Assembly (NCBI RefSeq): GCF_002236115.1
Contig: NZ_NIWT01000002.1
Location: 186,001-250,000, forward strand
Source of the DNA: Pseudomonas jessenii
GTDB taxonomy: Bacteria; Pseudomonadota; Gammaproteobacteria; Pseudomonadales; Pseudomonadaceae
Length of the DNA stretch: 64,000 bases
Direction of reading: 5' to 3'
Of this stretch, positions 63,718 through 64,000 are shown piece by piece. The notes beneath the pieces are model-generated. The model had not been told where the DNA came from, ran no database searches, and saw only the letters and a list, made by a program, of their open reading frames with translations. Made by a program: the position numbers and the translations under genes. Each line of letters begins with the position of its first letter. Position 1 is the first letter of the stretch.

Positions 63718-64000
63718 ATGTTGCAAGTCAGCGTTTATCGTTACAACCCTGATCAGGACGCCGCGCCGTTCATGCAGGAATTCCAGGTTGATACCGGTGG
63801 TAAAGACCTGATGGTGCTGGACGTGCTGGCCCTGATCAAAGAGCAGGACGAGGGTTTCTCCTATCGTCGCTCTTGCCGTGAAGGTGTTTGCGGTTCCGAC
63901 GGCATGAACATCAACGGCAAAAACGGCCTGGCGTGCGTCACGCCGCTGTCTGCTGTCGTAAAAGGTAACAAGTTGATCGTTCGTCCTCTGCCAGGTTTGC
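63718..64000 (+). CDS. sdhB: Succinate dehydrogenase iron-sulfur subunit SdhB (3' truncated by window edge)
   Basis: The first 94 residues of SdhB, the iron-sulfur subunit that passes electrons from FAD to quinone, are visible. The N-terminal ferredoxin domain is present (MLQVSVYRYNPDQD), with the [2Fe-2S] ligand motif SCREGVCGSDGMNINGKN and the following Cys in GLACVTPL. The frame is open to the last base; the two C-terminal clusters lie beyond the window. ATG 63718 is 11 bases after sdhA. Confidence 0.96.
   Translation, partial: MLQVSVYRYNPDQDAAPFMQEFQVDTGGKDLMVLDVLALIKEQDEGFSYRRSCREGVCGSDGMNINGKNGLACVTPLSAVVKGNKLIVRPLPGL

Overview
The window is a 64 kb chromosomal segment from a fluorescent pseudomonad, most likely of the Pseudomonas fluorescens group. 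The evidence is the gene order flhB-flhA-flhF-fleN-fliA-cheYZAB-motCD-parCP-cheW followed by the ccm cluster, the pyk-ttuD-glxR-hyi-gcl block, and the betX/DUF485/actP and gltA/sdhCDAB neighbourhoods. A very high density of Pseudomonas-type REP/BIME repeats built on a (T)GTGGGAGCGAGC-TTGCTCGCGAT core supports this. Placement is from recalled synteny and motif reading; no database search was run.

Region 1 (1-17 kb) is flagellum assembly and chemotaxis: the 3' end of flhB, an AT-rich orphan RHS tip gene wedged between flhB and flhA, then a long plus-strand series flhA, flhF, fleN, fliA, cheY, cheZ, cheA, cheB, motC, motD, parC, parP, cheW and a DUF2802 gene. A GG-N10-GC sigma-54-type promoter precedes flhA. 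CheA carries four copies of a short acidic/hydrophobic motif between its HPt and dimerisation domains, a good candidate for the docking region used by the ParC/ParP polar-array system encoded next to it. Region 2 (16.8-26.7 kb) has a tandem triplication of a 145-bp BIME unit, a minus-strand FliK-like/FhlB pair, and the complete cytochrome c maturation operon ccmABCDE-F-G-H-I with a small lipoprotein gene and a terminator.

Region 3 (26.7-32.6 kb) is a scarred accessory stretch: a repeat-element end, a frameshifted phnM remnant, an isolated intact phnN, a LysR gene fragment cut at a REP, an MFS exporter, an orphan sulfate-binding protein, a voltage-gated-type K+ channel with a zinc ribbon, and a urea transporter. 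Region 4 (32.6-39.9 kb) is glyoxylate-to-glycerate-to-pyruvate metabolism (gcl, hyi, glxR, ttuD, pykF, all minus strand) with 91-bp BIMEs between successive genes. Two TTGTATACAA palindromes lie between gcl and a divergent GlcG/HbpS-family gene.

Region 5 (40-49.9 kb) is tryptophan catabolism by the kynurenine route (kynB-kynA, aromatic permease, AraC regulator, divergent kynR and kynU, OprD-type porin, second permease, RutR-like regulator), with a GAATTTT-nn-TGCRAA-like box repeated in front of both kynB and kynU. Region 6 (50-64 kb) holds a DUF808 protein, an overlapping pair of an alpha/beta hydrolase and an MlaA-type protein, a GH17 membrane protein, an orphan betaine-binding protein, a DUF485-actP acetate uptake operon, a roughly 470-bp composite repeat element, gltA, and the start of sdhCDAB, where sdhC has an unusual A8 tract at its expected start. 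No rRNA, tRNA, CRISPR array, prophage or insertion-sequence transposase was seen.
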